DNA of 64,000 nucleotides from Calvatia gigantea (GCA_025093985.1 JACAAK010000003.1:3224001-3288000), one strand, 5' to 3'. Counted from the first letter of the stretch, positions 36,824 through 49,200 are shown. The notes: generated from the sequence alone by a model not told the origin. Translations and numbers: made by a program.

Positions 36824-37890
36824 TCAGTATTGAGGGGCGAGAGTGGCGGCGCCAGCGATCTGACGCTGGGCCGAGTTGAGCATGAGAGTCTCGTTAAGAC
36901 CACGGAGACGGTGGACTTCAGATTCAGCAGCCTTCAACCTCATCTCAAGCTGCTCCTTGACGGTCTCGAGGTACCGGATGTGACTGGTAGCTATAAAATT
37001 ATATGAGTAAGGGGAATTGCAGCGTTTCGACTCCGAAACATACCTCGATCAAGCAGAGAGACCTTGCTCGACTTCTGGTTGGAGGTAGGGAGTGTTTCCT
37101 TCAGGCGGGTATACCCATCACGGAGCTCATCACGCCTCCTTTGCTCAGATTCAATGCGCTGCTTCCTGATGGTCTCGCGACGACTACATCAAGATCTCAG
37201 TAAATGGTTTTCATACAATTGACTAGAATACTAACGCGTCATTGTTGCCGGAGGTGGGAGGTGGCGGCGGGTGGAACTCTTCGTCATCATCTTCATCACC
37301 GTCGACGGTGACCATGTCGGCGGTTGCTTCATCGCTGGCCTTGCTGTTTCTTCTGCGGGCTCGGAGAGTGGGGCGGTTGGCGGCGACGCCAATGGGGTTG
37401 AAACGATGTGACCGGGGAACGTTAGAAGCATACGAGACGCTGGCAGCAGAACCAGTGCTGCTGTTGCGCGAATGCCGGCCAGGGGAAGGACCCTCGGAAC
37501 CGAGGTCGCCGTTGCTGAGATTGTACGAAAGAGCCGGAGGAGAAAGACTAGCACCATCAGGAGGAGTATATGAACGCTCCGGAGACGAGGCATTGAAGGA
37601 AGGCGAGTAGGTGTAGTCGCCAGAGAGGGTCAAGGCATTGTTGAAGGCAAGGGGAGAAGCGGTGGGAGGAACTAATAAAAATAGACAGATTAGGTCATCT
37701 GACAAGATGAGTGATGAGATCAAAGAGGGTACTTACGGCCAACTGAGAGCTCGAAAGAAGGGGGCGATTGAGGAGGGTACTGAAGGTACTCAAGACCATT
37801 TTCCATATAGGGAAAAGTGGCGTCCATAGAGTCCATGTAGGACGAGGTCTTGGTATCGAAGTCGAGGGACAGAAGTTGCGAGGAAGACAT
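36824..37890 (-). CDS. bHLH transcription factor (first of two related copies)
   Basis: Nuclear DNA-binding protein of about 300 residues. Exon 1 starts MSSSQLLSLDFDTKTSSYMD at 37890 and is acidic/aromatic, perhaps an activation domain. A Ser/Pro-rich middle follows with an acidic patch and a PPPPP stretch. The basic region and helix 1 read RKQRIESEQRRRDELRDGY (His/Glu-Arg pattern expected to contact an E-box through the ERR motif), the loop NQKSSKVSLLDR ends at an intron, and helix 2 begins ATSHIRYLE and continues into a leucine-zipper-like coiled coil (LEMRLKAAESEVHRLRGL). The protein ends TLAPQY. Four exons with GT-AG introns. The exact DNA target and regulon are unknown. Closely resembles the bHLH gene at 43.2-44.4 kb. 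Confidence 0.88.
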
Positions 37891-38432
37891 GCTGAAGAAG
37901 AAAAGAGACTCAAGAGAAAAAGAAAAAAAAGAACAAGAACAAAAAACGAGCAGAAAGGGCGCTAAGGAGTAAAAAGGATCAGTAAAAAAAAAAAGGGATG
38001 TGATGATTTAAAGGTGGATACATACTGAGGGCTCGTAAGAAGATAACTGAAGAAATATGACCGGACAGGGGGGAAGAGTCAGCGGAAGAGGGGGGATGAG
38101 GAAGAAGTGAGGAGGAAGAGGGGTTATATAAGTGACTGAGTGGGCAGGAGTGACCCTTGAAAGTACTTTGGGCCGATGACAGGTCAGCGAATTCAGACTC
38201 CGCGACCCACGAGGCGCTGTGACGCTTACAGCAATCGGCGTTTTCAATTCTCGCCGCTATACTCGCTCCCACAATCCTCATCAATTAATCCCTCTCAAAT
38301 CTTATTCACGGCTTCGATTCCTATGCTTTCTTGAACCTTCTGGAAAGTACTACATGTTTGTTATAGGCGCCGCCACAATGACGGATCTCCCAAGACGCCC
38401 CGCTCTGCTGTGCCCATTGCCCAAGTCTTGTC

Positions 38433-38460
38433 CTCCTCCTCCTCCTCCTCCTCCTCCTCT
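38433..38460 (+). repeat. CCT trinucleotide microsatellite
   Basis: About nine perfect tandem units of a CCT/TCC triplet, a pure pyrimidine tract on this strand, in the upstream region of the first bHLH gene. Confidence 0.9.
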
Positions 38461-39111
38461 CACATATCTCCCTCCGATCGCTCTCACATTCACAGCCTGC
38501 CATGCCCTCCGCATCAACTTGCCCGATAATCCACCTTGGCCCAGCTTTCCGACAAATTCCGTCGTCCCCCCCCCCCCTTTGCCCTCGTACCGGATTCCGT
38601 ATCATGCCGTTGACCCCTTCTCTTCTTTGGGGCAGTCATCGAGATCCGGTTTCCGAGGTCCTTCGGGCTCTCTGAGAGCCCTTGTTCTCAGTTGAACCCT
38701 AAAGCGGAAACCCCCCTCACAGACAATAACCTGATAGGCTGGCGCACCTACCCACTAAACACAGCTTTTCTTTTCCCACCTGCAACGTTTTTTAATATCA
38801 GTACAAATCATCGTTTCAGCACCAAATCAGTCCCCATTTGTGACATTTGGTCCGATTACCATGCGCAGTATTGCAAGCGAGGGTTTTGTCAAACTCATTG
38901 AATCCGTGGAATCAGAGCGGGTTCAAACTACACTAAATGGCTTCTTCCCGGAAGCTAAACGGTATTGTGACATCGCTTGATGAGAGAACTTCATCGTGAC
39001 TCAAATAAGAAACAGATAGATCATCATTCAGCGCGTGAAGGGTCGTTACAATCATTAGAGGTCATCGGGACGATTCACCGCCCAGCATGGAAATAAGGCG
39101 AAAGAGAATAA

Positions 39112-39134
39112 GGGAGAGAGAGAGAGAGAGAGAG
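39112..39134 (+). repeat. GA dinucleotide microsatellite
   Basis: About ten tandem GA units, interrupted at the end, directly downstream of the membrane-protein gene stop (39169 on the minus strand). Confidence 0.85.
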
Positions 39135-39168
39135 CGAGAACTGTCCAAAATCGGTAGCAAACGTCCAT

Positions 39169-40423
39169 TCATGCATTGTAATATCCTGAGAGGGACCGTA
39201 GTGAGATCCGATTTCATAGATGGGGCAGCCCAACACACATACCGCCATGGAACGGCCCCTTCATAGTGGAATAATGCTCTAGTCGCTTGGAGAATCGCCA
39301 GGCTAAAAAGTACATGTAAAACTAGACGGAATGCTAGTCAGAAATCCTGCGTAGAAAGAACAAGGCCATTATCAAAACTCCCACCTGGAATACAAGGTCA
39401 ATACAAAGACCAGCAATAAAGGCGATGTTAATGCTTGAGAAGCCGGTGGCGCAGAAGCCGCCAGGAATGGAGGATGAATTGGCATATCCAGCTGCAGCCG
39501 ATTCAGTCCAGAGTTGACCTCCGTTAGCACATCCCCACTGAATCTTGTCCTTCCTGTGAAACGGAACGGAAGAGTAAGAACGTCACCGGCTAGGTTCAAG
39601 TGACAAAAGCTTCCAAATGGAAGCTCACTTACCCCCGTTGGAGTTGAACGATCATAATAATGGCTCGAACCGCACAAATGACGATAATGAAGGGCCAAAG
39701 GAACTTGACCACTCGAATCCAGATGTATGACCGCTAACAGACGAAACATTAATACTTTGTCCCAGGTATTCCTCGGTTTCAGCATTAGTACTGACATTAG
39801 AGAGGGCCAGCATCGTCAAGACTGCGGCTACGCCAACGCCAACGCCAATCCCACCATAAATCTGCCTATACGTTCAACGATAAATTTGTAACATTGGTCT
39901 CAGTTATTGGAATCCTCCCACCATTCCGGGAAGACGAAGAAGAAGAACTGGCCGCGTATTAGGAGGAAGATGCCACCGCCAATGCTATAGGCCTAACGCA
40001 TAGATTAATCTACATCAGACGTCCAGACGTTTCAGAAGGAGTGGACCCACTGCGATCACGACAGCCCAAGCAATAGCCCCAGCTCTCTGGAAAGACAAAA
40101 TGGATCATGGTACTCCGTTTATACCGAGGGATCGGAACTACGTACGAGTGGAAGAACGAGAAGGCAGTTATCACACCTATTAATGGTAATTAAAATGCTA
40201 AGCGACCATAATCCGGGACTGGATAGTATATGAGCGACTGACCACATTGAGAATCAGATGATGAACGTTTGTAGTTAGTAATCAGGTTTAAGAGAGTGTA
40301 TGGGGTGTTAGAGACTTGGGGTATATCGGTGGCCAATAATCGTACAAATGAGCTGGTCGCTGCTCCTGTAGCAGTCACCGCCAGTCGTGGTGACAGAGGT
40401 GGAGACGAGCTAAGCTTCGCCAA
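39169..40423 (-). CDS. multi-pass membrane protein of unknown function (start unresolved)
   Basis: At least four membrane helices in short exons: GVITAFSFFHS, AGAIAWAVVIA with SIGGGIFLLIRGQ, QIYGGIGVGVGVAAVLTML, FLWPFIIVICAVRAIIMIV, and INIAFIAGLCIDLVFQ joined to FYMYFLAWRFSKRLEHY. A loop between helices holds two Cys (GCANGG and GFCATGF) and Trp. The protein ends KGPFHGGYYNA with TGA at 39169, after two last introns of about 60 bases. Exon joins from 40176 downward are well supported. The exon before that (up to about 40423) is open but has no ATG, so the true start is either in an unseen upstream exon or hidden by an indel. I recognise the layout as a family recurring in mushrooms but know no function for it. 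Confidence 0.68.
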
Positions 40424-43216
40424 TCTCCCACCTGTGACGATAGGGGTTTGTTACGTCACATGTCATGTGACTCTCATTTTAGCCCTGAAGGCCTGATAAT
40501 TTGGCACAGTCGACCGAACACAGTTTTCAACGGACTGCGAAGATGACGGTCTTCATTTACGCTCTTAGATCTGCGAGACGTATCTACTGTATTCAGTTGC
40601 GATACGGCTGGTGGAGCGGGCTTAACTCTTTCGTGGGACAAACCGCCTCTCGGCACCTGCTGGCCTGGCCAGTTTCAGCATCAAAGGCACCCGAGCTCTG
40701 TCCTCCGGCACGAGGCGCAACCTTAGAAGGGGTGGGCTCATGGTGGTTCTAGGTCCTTTCAATGAACACACTCTATTGCCAGTATCATCGACGGCACAAG
40801 CCATCAGGCTTTAACTTGCATTGTCGAGGTTGTTTCATAGAATTCGACCATTCCATAGCCATCAGACCTCGTTTAAGCTCGGTAGGAAATATGTGATCCT
40901 TGTCCAACTCATTATAATTGGGGGTCACCTCACTTTAGAATTGGATCTGAATCTACCAAAGCTCAAACATTGACCGGGGAGGGGGGGGGGTTCAAAGAAT
41001 TACCTCGGCGAACTTCCAGCCCGGCTTCGGGACATTTTGGTGTCAGAAATAGCCAACCTGTACCGTGGCCATGGGTTTGGTAAAAATTCTGCCCAAACCT
41101 TCCCTCCAAGAATTCGTCGATCGGTGCTCGTTTATCAGCTTCATCTCGCAAATGATCTACTTCATAGTGCGTTACTTTATCATCCTTCGTTTTACAACAC
41201 CCCTTTTCAAAAGATGTCGCGGTCCTTTTTCCCATGCCCTCGTAGAGTTTGCGATGGAATCTCTAGCGCCCTAGCACTTCTGACACTCCTCTGATATCAT
41301 TTACGACTGCCTCGCAGATCGGGGGATCTTTGATTTTACTCTCCGAAGGAACATGTTGGAGCAAAGAAAGTGTATCTCTGTAATCATCGTGATGAGCGCA
41401 CCACTCGTTCCATCCCTCACTAATTGTACCTAAATGCTGTTCATATGAGCATTTCGGCGTGTACATATGGACACACCATCAGAATCCTGGTCACACTGGC
41501 TAACCTTACGAATCAGGTTCATCAGTGAATTGCAGAGAAATTATCCAATAGGCTGCTATATACTACGCCACAGCAACCCTTTTGTGTGAACCACGCCCCC
41601 ACAAAAGAAGCAGAACATTTTCATGTTTTGGCTCCTAAGTTTATTAGTGCTCTGACTAGTCCGCTTCTGTCAGTGCTGCGTGCAGGATGCAATGAGGCTC
41701 TCCGGTGTACCCTCGCCCATTCGACGCTGGGGGGTGGGATGCCTGTACAAAGGCGGAAGAACAGTGATGCGTTTCAGGTGTTCTACCACTATCGATTATT
41801 GGCGAATCTCTTCTTATTGGAGATAAATGGCGTGTTGTTGAAGGGCAAAGTCGGTGTCATCATGGGACTTCATGGGGACTTCCCGATATTAAATTGCGCT
41901 TTCCATCCGAACCTGAACTGTCATTCCCCTCTCTACTCATCACTAAAGCATGCGAAGTGTTCAGAGTGAATCAGCTATACCATGGTTGGGAATACTAGAA
42001 CTCAAGTGATGCATGTGTTGCGGCGACTTCAAGACACGCAGCTTCGCTCGGGAGTACCAAATTTCAAACTTCTTTGCGCGCGTTTTGCGGTGAAAGTGAG
42101 ATTTGACCAGTATAGACTTCCATATACCGTCCGTGTCATTTGTCGACATCAAAACTTTCGGAACGTGTTCCCCACGTGTATGATGCCATCCATCGATACT
42201 GGGTCCTGGGGGCCCAAGACTGAAGTTGGTGCGCATCCCATCGCCCACATCGTACATCCCAGGAATTTTAGGATTCGAATCAAAGATTTGGTGAGTTGAT
42301 GGAAGGTCTAGAACCCAGTAGGATTTGCATTTCGTGCAGAGTCTGAGTGAACCTCGAAGCTTGAGGCTCTGAAGCTTGAAGGGTGTGACTGTGAAATGGA
42401 AGTTTGATCAGATAATGCGTCGTAAAATACATGCTGTGTAGATGAAGGTCCAAGTGTCAAAAGGTGAAAAGGAAAGCTACGAGTCATATCCGTTCCCAGG
42501 CCTCCGCATGCCTATATGACGTTTTTCCAAGCTGCGACAGAATTGACCAGCCAGAGCGCTTACAACGAGCGCTCAATTTGTCAGACCCCCAACAGCTGGA
42601 TAATGATGTGTCCGTCGTCGACACCGGTGTTGCTGGTACTTGCGTAGTATCCATCAGAAATCATAAGTGTCATGTTCTCCATCGATAGGGGAAAAGGGTG
42701 GCAATCTTCAACATCACAATGGCTTCGGATGGGGCGGGGCCAAGAAAGAAGGAGGGTTCCGGAAGTCCATCCGTCCAGATAAGAGGTAGGAGGGCAGTGA
42801 TGTGGGAAAACGAATCGGATGAAGAGGGAACGTAGGCAAGCACTAACTGAGCCGGAGGAATTACAGGAGGATTCGCCAGGAATCTGTTTCCCACAAGAGT
42901 AAGGCTTTGAGATATGATCATCAATCAAGACGATGGCCTATGACGGCGACACACCACGCTGCAGTCCGTTGGGGTTAGGACCTTGTGGACTGGACTGTGC
43001 CGCTGAAGAAGACCAGTGAGTGGAGATACCGGATGTGCACTGCACACACGGGTCGCGGGTGGCGCTCCAGCCCACGAAACCCATGAAAAATAAACAACAA
43101 TTGTTCCAAGATGCTGAGAAGAGATGGAAAAAAAAAAGAAAGAGTCGGAGTATAATGCGATGGTATGAGTTTGAGAGTGTGATCGCAAAAAGAGGGATGA
43201 GGAAGATGGAGTGGGA
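40424..43216. other. 2.8-kb gene-poor region
   Basis: Between the membrane-protein gene and the second bHLH gene. Several medium ORFs overlap on opposite strands (41586-41969 plus, 127 codons; 41982-42299 plus and 41961-42257 minus, about 100 codons each; 42581-42928 minus, 115 codons). None has a recognisable domain, and I could not connect them by convincing splice sites. It may hold a decayed gene or lineage-specific transcripts. Short inverted words occur, but no terminal repeats that would mark a transposon were seen. Confidence 0.4.
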
Positions 43217-44379
43217 TCATAATTTCTCTTGGTCTGAGGGGACCGCAGAGTTTGGGCGTTCTGGCGTTGAGCGTTGGATCTTCACCTGAGCCGAGGCTGG
43301 TGGGGTGGTCGCATCGGGACCGGAGGATAGGGAGTTCCCTTCAAAGGTTGGAGCTGGTAAGTCCGTGTTTCCAAGGGAGATTTTCTCGTTGATGGTTCGC
43401 AGCCTCGCCATTTCTTGCTCGAGGGCATTGATTCGGGCTTTGAGCTCCTGATTAGTCTTTTCTAACAGCACAATGTGGTTCGTGGCTGTAGTAAAATATT
43501 TAAGTGAATCAGAGGGCGGGGTAAGGAGGAGGGAGGTGGGGGGTGGCGGTGGCTTACCTCGTTCTAAAAGTGATACTTTGCTACTTTTCTGGTTGGAAAC
43601 AGGGAGGACATCCTTTAACTTGGCATAACCGTCGCGTAATTCGTCTCTTCGGCGTTGTTCGGCTTCGATTCTCTGCCTGCGAGTAGCCTCTTTGCGGGTG
43701 TGGGCGAGATTCTCAACATTGAAAGCGAGGCCCATTGTTGGATCTTCTTCGTCAGAGTCGCGGGAACGGCTTCGTCGTCTGCCTGATGAGCTTGTAGGGG
43801 AAGGTGTGGGGTTGTACCTGATGTTAGAGCGGTGGACTAGGCTGTTAGCTCTAGAGGGTACAGGAGAATTGACGCCGCTGCTGTTTGAGTGGTTTGAGTG
43901 GTGGTAAAGTCCGTCCGCCGATGTGTCTGATCCGGATAAAGGTGGGGAAAGGGGATCATACATATCAGGGGGAGACGGGGGTGGGGGAGAATTTGAAAGA
44001 GGGATGGAACCATGAGGCGAAGAGGACGAATACACGTTGGTGTGGTGAAATTGATGAGGTATCAGGGGAATGTTGGGATATGGCTGCAAGGGTTGCTGTA
44101 AGTCTGGGACTAGTTGTTGTTGTTGGCCTATATGAAACGAGGAAGATAATCAGATCGAGGGCACGAGTTTCAGTGGAATGAAAGAAACACACGTTGTGGA
44201 GGGTTGGTTTGGATGACCTGATAGGGGGGCATGTGTCCATTGTATGCCGCGAGGTTGTAGGAAGGGTCCTGCTCAGTTGGATAGAAACTGTATGTCGGCG
44301 CCGAGATAGAAGAGTGATCGTCCTGGATGGACTGATGGTGCTGGTGCTGGTGCTGGTGTTGTTGCTGGTGTTGGTCCAT
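43217..44379 (-). CDS. bHLH transcription factor (second of two related copies)
   Basis: Related to the bHLH protein at 36.8-37.9 kb. The N-terminus is a His/Gln repeat (MDQHQQQHQHQHQHHQ), then a Pro/Ser-rich region and an acidic/SR-like part (RRRSRSRDSDEEDP). Basic region and helix 1: RRQRIEAEQRRRDELRDGY; loop NQKSSKVSLLERG interrupted by an intron; helix 2 and coiled coil: ATNHIVLLEKTNQELKARIN continuing into LEQEMARLRTINEKI. The C-terminal tail is Ser/Thr/Pro-rich and ends DQEKL at 43217. The start at 44379 is the first ATG directly before the His/Gln repeat; an in-frame ATG at 44538 would add 53 residues of unconvincing sequence. Three or four exons. The identical intron position in the loop indicates that both copies descend from one gene. 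Confidence 0.88.
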
Positions 44380-44876
44380 TAGATGTTGAGAGGAAGGAAG
44401 TTGGAGGAGAGATGTGGCGTAGGTGTTGGGGAGGGAGGGACGAAGGGAGGGAGGGAGGTGTTGTGACTTAACACTCGTAAAAGAAGGAAAAGCGACAATG
44501 GCCAGAACAACGGGACGCCACTCTCGGCCTCTTTCCATCTTTGTTGTTCCGCCGGCTGCATTGTCCCCGGTCCGTCGCCCGCCTTACATCCAAGAAGTCT
44601 TCCCGGGTATTTTATAGTCTGTCTCGGTTGCATAGCGACCGCGTAGATGTTGTTGTTGTTGTTGTTGTTGTTGTTTTTTGCTTTTTCTTTTGTGCTGTTG
44701 TTGTTGCAGCCTGCACTTAATGGAATCTGTATTTTACCGCTTAGCGCCAAGTTTGGCAATGTTCTCACCCTTGGTTTACAGCGTCAAACGCGTCGAGTTA
44801 ACTTTAGCTTTGTTGGGACACTGAAGTCTACAATACGACCCCTCCTCATGCAGCTAATAGCCTGATTTTTATTCCA
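44380..44876. promoter_or_regulatory. divergent promoter region of the second bHLH gene and the large disordered-protein gene
   Basis: 497 bases between divergent start codons, including a GTT microsatellite at about 44648-44674. No defined binding site is assigned. Confidence 0.4.
44648..44674 (+). repeat. TTG/GTT trinucleotide microsatellite
   Basis: About nine tandem TTG units followed by a T run, in the shared upstream region of the second bHLH gene. The complementary strand would read as CAA repeats. Confidence 0.9.
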
Positions 44877-47800
44877 ATGCGCAACGCTAGCAGTAATGAC
44901 ACCCCGCGGACGTCCCAGTCCTCTGCTCCCACTCCCAATTGGCGTCCACCAAAGGCACCCTTGCCACCCTACCGACTCGCCAAACTCGCAAATGCTCTCG
45001 GTGTCTCGACTCCCATACCCGCTAACCACCCTGGTTCTCCCCTCGGTCGCTCTTATTCTGAGTCTGCGAGTTCACTCGATCCATACCGTCGCTCTCCCAC
45101 ACCTTCAACAGCCCCTTCAACGACCTTCACCTCTTCAGTTCCGTCCACCTCCAAATTTCTTCTTCACGTCCTCCCTCCCCTTAGTTTTCCCTATGATCCA
45201 GACAGTCACGACGAGAATGACCTCCCGCCACCACCTTCTGCTGCTTCCGGCTATCACACCCAATTTCGGAGAGGTATCTTGGTACCCGTCCACTCCAGCT
45301 TTCAGTCCCAACTTTCTGCTATAGCCAAGGAGTATGCATTGCCAAGTACTGCCGGTCTTATCCTCTATCTCATAGGAAACCCATCTTCTCACCGTCCTTC
45401 TGGTGTATCCCCCACCGACGGATCTTCTGACGAGGTCGTGGAAGAACCGGGTCCTCGCCTTTCAGAAGAGATCTGGAAACACCTCTGGACGAGAGTAATT
45501 CAAGCCGAACAGCATGACGAGACGTCCTCATCGGGGAGCGTCTCCCGGGGTCTCGTAGCATTGAGAACGGGCCTGGCTTCACGATCGACTCCTCATCTTC
45601 TTGACACCGCATCGTCTCCTCTCCGGCCCCTGATGTCAACTCCTACAGCCGAAAATCAACCGCCTTTATTCAACGGAACTTCCCCGTCGACTCCCTCCTC
45701 GGTTTCTGATTTGCGTTCCAATTCCAAATCAGTCATTGATTCTTCTGTAGAAGAGCCTGACACCCCAGATACATCTGCAACATCGAACGCATTTCAATCG
45801 TTTGATCTCCCGGGTCTACACTCACCATCATTGATTCCTATTCTTGCCAAGGTCGAATTCGATATTGATCGTCGGAAAGCCGTTTGGTACGACCCTTGGC
45901 TCAGAAATAGGAAAGCTAATCATGCCAAACGCGCTGAAAGCAGACTGGGAAGAAAAGCAAGTACCAATGATGAGGTGGCAGCAGATGGACAGGAGCGTCA
46001 CCCGCCCATCAAACTGATCATTGGACGGCAACAAACTACGGGTCCTATTCCCATAGTGGCTCCGTCAAACGCAGACGATGTGATCCAGCCCGAACAGGCA
46101 TCACCGGAGGACGAGTTGGAGGAACGGGAAGTTGGTTACCGGCAACTTGAGGACCCTAACGAGCGGAAAGATGGAGATACTGACTCAAATGATGAAGCAG
46201 GAATTCGGGGCCAGTAGTAGAATATCTCACTCTACCACGGTCATTGGCAAAGACCCACTGGCAGATGTGTTTGGAACCGATGCCGGTACTTGGGAGGACA
46301 TCCACAATTCCAACGACGAAAGGAGATTGCCGAATCCAACCGTCGTTAACTTGGCACTTACTGCTGCGGATTTGGGCGCATTGCCCGACGATAGCTTGGA
46401 GGAGTCTGATTCAGTCATGCGACCCGAAGAGGAGGAAGTACGGGAGCTGCTGGAACAAATGTCGCATCCTAATTCGTACTCGACCGTCTCAAAGGAGGTT
46501 TTTTCATCCCCTCCTTCAAAACGCTCTTCGGCTTCGACGCATACAGCTAAGAAACATGTCCCACCTCCTCTTGTTCTCATACCAAAAGGAGGTCCCAGCG
46601 ACCTCATAGTACCTTCAGAGCCTAGTCCTATGCCCAGCAGTGCCGGAAGTGCAAATTTAGCATACCTCAGTGGTGATTCTTCTCCAGAGAAATTGCCAAA
46701 GCAAGGACATGCTGAGGCGGAAGCTTCCGAAGGCGAATTTGACGACAGATACACCCGCGTACGCAGTCCAGCGGAATCAGAGAAACGGTCTGGCACTATT
46801 TACGACGAATTGGATCTTGGTTTGGATCCAACTGACGACGTGAGTGGATTTTTTTAATTAGCCCACCCAAACGCTAATGCCGGGCCCCGGAAACAGTTTG
46901 ATGAGAATGACCCGAATGATCGTCGCCGGAGCCAACTTTTGCTCAAGGCACAACTTGATGAAATTGAACGAGTGCGTGGATTCTCATTCCTTGAAACAAC
47001 TCGGAACATTTCAGTGTCTAATATCGCTCCTCACTGTTCTAGACCATGGCACAACTTTCTCCCCGGTCGCTTAACCCCGAACTCGAAAACGATAACCTTG
47101 CATCGGCTTCATTATCACCAAAGACACCGAGTTCTGTTTCGACACCTACTAAACCCCGCATGCTGGACGTTTATCCTCCGCCGCTTTCGCCTTCGCCTTC
47201 TTCCGGGCCTCTTACGTCAGAGCATAGCCTGTGAGTTCATTGAGTCCTCACCGATTGGCGTTATAGTTAATGTGTTGTCGGCGCTAGGGTATCAAGTCGT
47301 CCGGACCCCGTACATGGCCCGTAAGTCTGATTTTGTGAGACTTTGGGGATGAAAACTTACGCGGCTTCATAGCCCTCGGACCTCGAGTGCAGGAACCAGT
47401 CAACCGGCATGGCCTGCTGTTCCCTTCTCTTCCATTCGAGATAGTCAGGGCATTGGAAATTCCAGTCGAACAGATGGCCCACCTTCACCACCCAAACTTG
47501 CATTGAATGGTGTGACAACTTCAGCCCCAAGATCATTCATCCCCCCGAACTTGTCATCTAGTGCGGTTTCGGCGGAGACGGAAAAAAGGAAAAGGGAATT
47601 AGAAGAGGAGTATCCGGTTCTGGCAAACCCACGTCGCCCGGCACCGGAGTCCTCTGTGGATTCTCCGGTCATCCCTCTCTCCCCGGACCCTTTTGGACGG
47701 TATCCTTCCGTTTCTGATTCGACTGTGCGCCTATCGAATTCATCTTTGCACCAGTGGGACACTGTGACCTTAGGTCGGGGTTCCATCTCGCTGGAACCAG

Positions 47801-49200
47801 TTGTCGAGGTTGATGATCCAGTTCATCGAGCGTTTCGAGAAAGAAGTCGCTCTGCCACAACAAGCCGCTTCTCTGCCGATTCTATTACTATCGCGGGAGA
47901 GGAGACTGTTGCTTCAGTCAAGCCGAGTATGAAGTCGACTTTAATGACTGTGAGGAGCATCAAGAAATTGTGGAGGAAGAGCAACAATAAGTCGAGTGTC
48001 AGTAAAATGCCGACGATTCCTTCCGGGCGTAGTTCCCCTCAAGTGCCACCCGTACGCCCCGAGCGTCCCTCGCAGGAGACGATGGATTTACCGGATGTTG
48101 ATCATCCACTTCCGGCTCCCCCTCCCAACTTCAAAGGCTATTCACCACAACCGAGCTCGCCTATCAGCCTACCCTCTCCTCGGGTGTCGCAGGATCAATA
48201 TAGGCCCTCACGTACATCACAGGACCAATATAATCCGTCACGCACCTCATACGATCGAATGAATGTACCGAACGCTCACACTCCGCAGAACTCAAACCTG
48301 CCACAGCCGAAGCAAGGACTTCAGGTCCCGCACGCATCGAATCAAGGGGGATACCCTGTATCGGCTCCATCACATCAAGCAAGCTATCAAGGTCTTAAGG
48401 TTCCTCAACAGAACCAGAGTCTAGGACTTCCCGCATATGCTGGCAGAAGTCCGAATGGACCTCCGATCGTTGCTGCGCAGATGCTCCCAGGAAGAGGTGG
48501 CTCATCTTTAGACAAGTTCCATTTTGACCAGGAGTCACCTTATCCTGTGCACATCACTAATTCGCCGCGGTATTCGCCTCGTCCTATTTCCCCACCTGCT
48601 TTGCCACCTGCGCAAGCGCCATATGCTACTTCCCCCGTACCTGCATCTGCACCAGCGCCAGCACAGGCTCAACAGGTGCAATCATTGCCTTCTCTCCATC
48701 CAGAGAAGGAAAAGCTCACGGGTCGTAAGTCGATTTTGAAAGCCTTCCAGAAGGCTCCTAAAACTCCACCACTACCTTCTCCAACAGAACTTCAACCAAG
48801 TTCTGACGGGAAAAATATCACCGGCCGATCTCGAAGGCCTAGTCTCCACTCCACGAAATCATCCACAACGTCTGTAAATGACATTCCCCCAAGCCCACTA
48901 GTCCAGGAACGGTCCCTTGGGGGTCCTAGTGCAAAGAATGGAACGGTATCAGCATTGACATTCGGTGGTGCTGGGGGCCATCAAGAGTCTGTTCAGTCAG
49001 GATTGATAAGCGCTTCTACCGAATCCGCAAGCTCGAAGGCACAACACCTTGGACGATCGCCCTCGCTAGCCTCTCACTCGAGAGCTTCCTCTCGATCCTC
49101 CCAGGACTCGGGGCCTAGCTTTGACGCCTCCCAGTTTGAGATTGTGTCCCCGAAAACCTCCACGTTGACGTATCCATATCATGACCTCGACCATCAATGA
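44877..49200 (+). CDS. large disordered Ser/Pro-rich protein, unknown function
   Basis: I do not recognise a family. Long exons (44877-46217 frame, 46132-46857 frame, then several small exons and 47503-49200 frame) give more than 1,200 residues. The sequence is rich in S, P, T and Q, with many PPLP/PPxP stretches that could bind SH3 or WW domains. The few ordered-looking parts are PLPPYRLAKLANALG near the N-terminus, a RRGILVPVHSSFQSQLSAIA block followed by LPSTAGLILYLIG, and VKPSMKSTLMTVRSIKKLWRKS. It has repeated SQDQYRPSRTSQDQYNPSRT motifs. Between about 46117 and 46230 the frame changes and I see no strong intron; a weak GTTGGA donor or an indel are options. Splicing at about 47380-47450 (phase 0) joins into the last exon. 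Possibly a scaffold or cell-polarity protein, but that is a guess. Confidence 0.72.

Larger units (their letters stand above)
37891..39168. promoter_or_regulatory. upstream region of the first bHLH gene, with simple repeats
   Basis: 1.3 kb upstream of the bHLH start and beyond the stop of the membrane-protein gene at 39169. It contains A-rich runs (37920-37995), a CCT repeat (38433-38460), a C run (about 38568-38577) and a GA repeat (39112-39134). A 158-codon plus-strand ORF (38219-38695) is low in complexity and follows the CCT repeat, so I do not treat it as a gene. Confidence 0.45.

Noticed and set aside
38219..38695. 158-codon plus-strand ORF with a proline run
   Set aside because: Its run comes from the CCT microsatellite and the rest has no recognisable domain; upstream DNA of a bHLH gene.
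42268..42285. Minus-strand TTCGAATC word, possible tRNA T-loop
   Set aside because: Flanking bases do not form a stem and no A box is present.
40424..43216. Transposon remnant in the gene-poor stretch
   Set aside because: No transposase or reverse-transcriptase motif and no terminal repeats were seen.
46227..46796. 189-codon minus-strand ORF
   Set aside because: Opposite a Ser-rich coding exon; composition mirrors the plus-strand codons.
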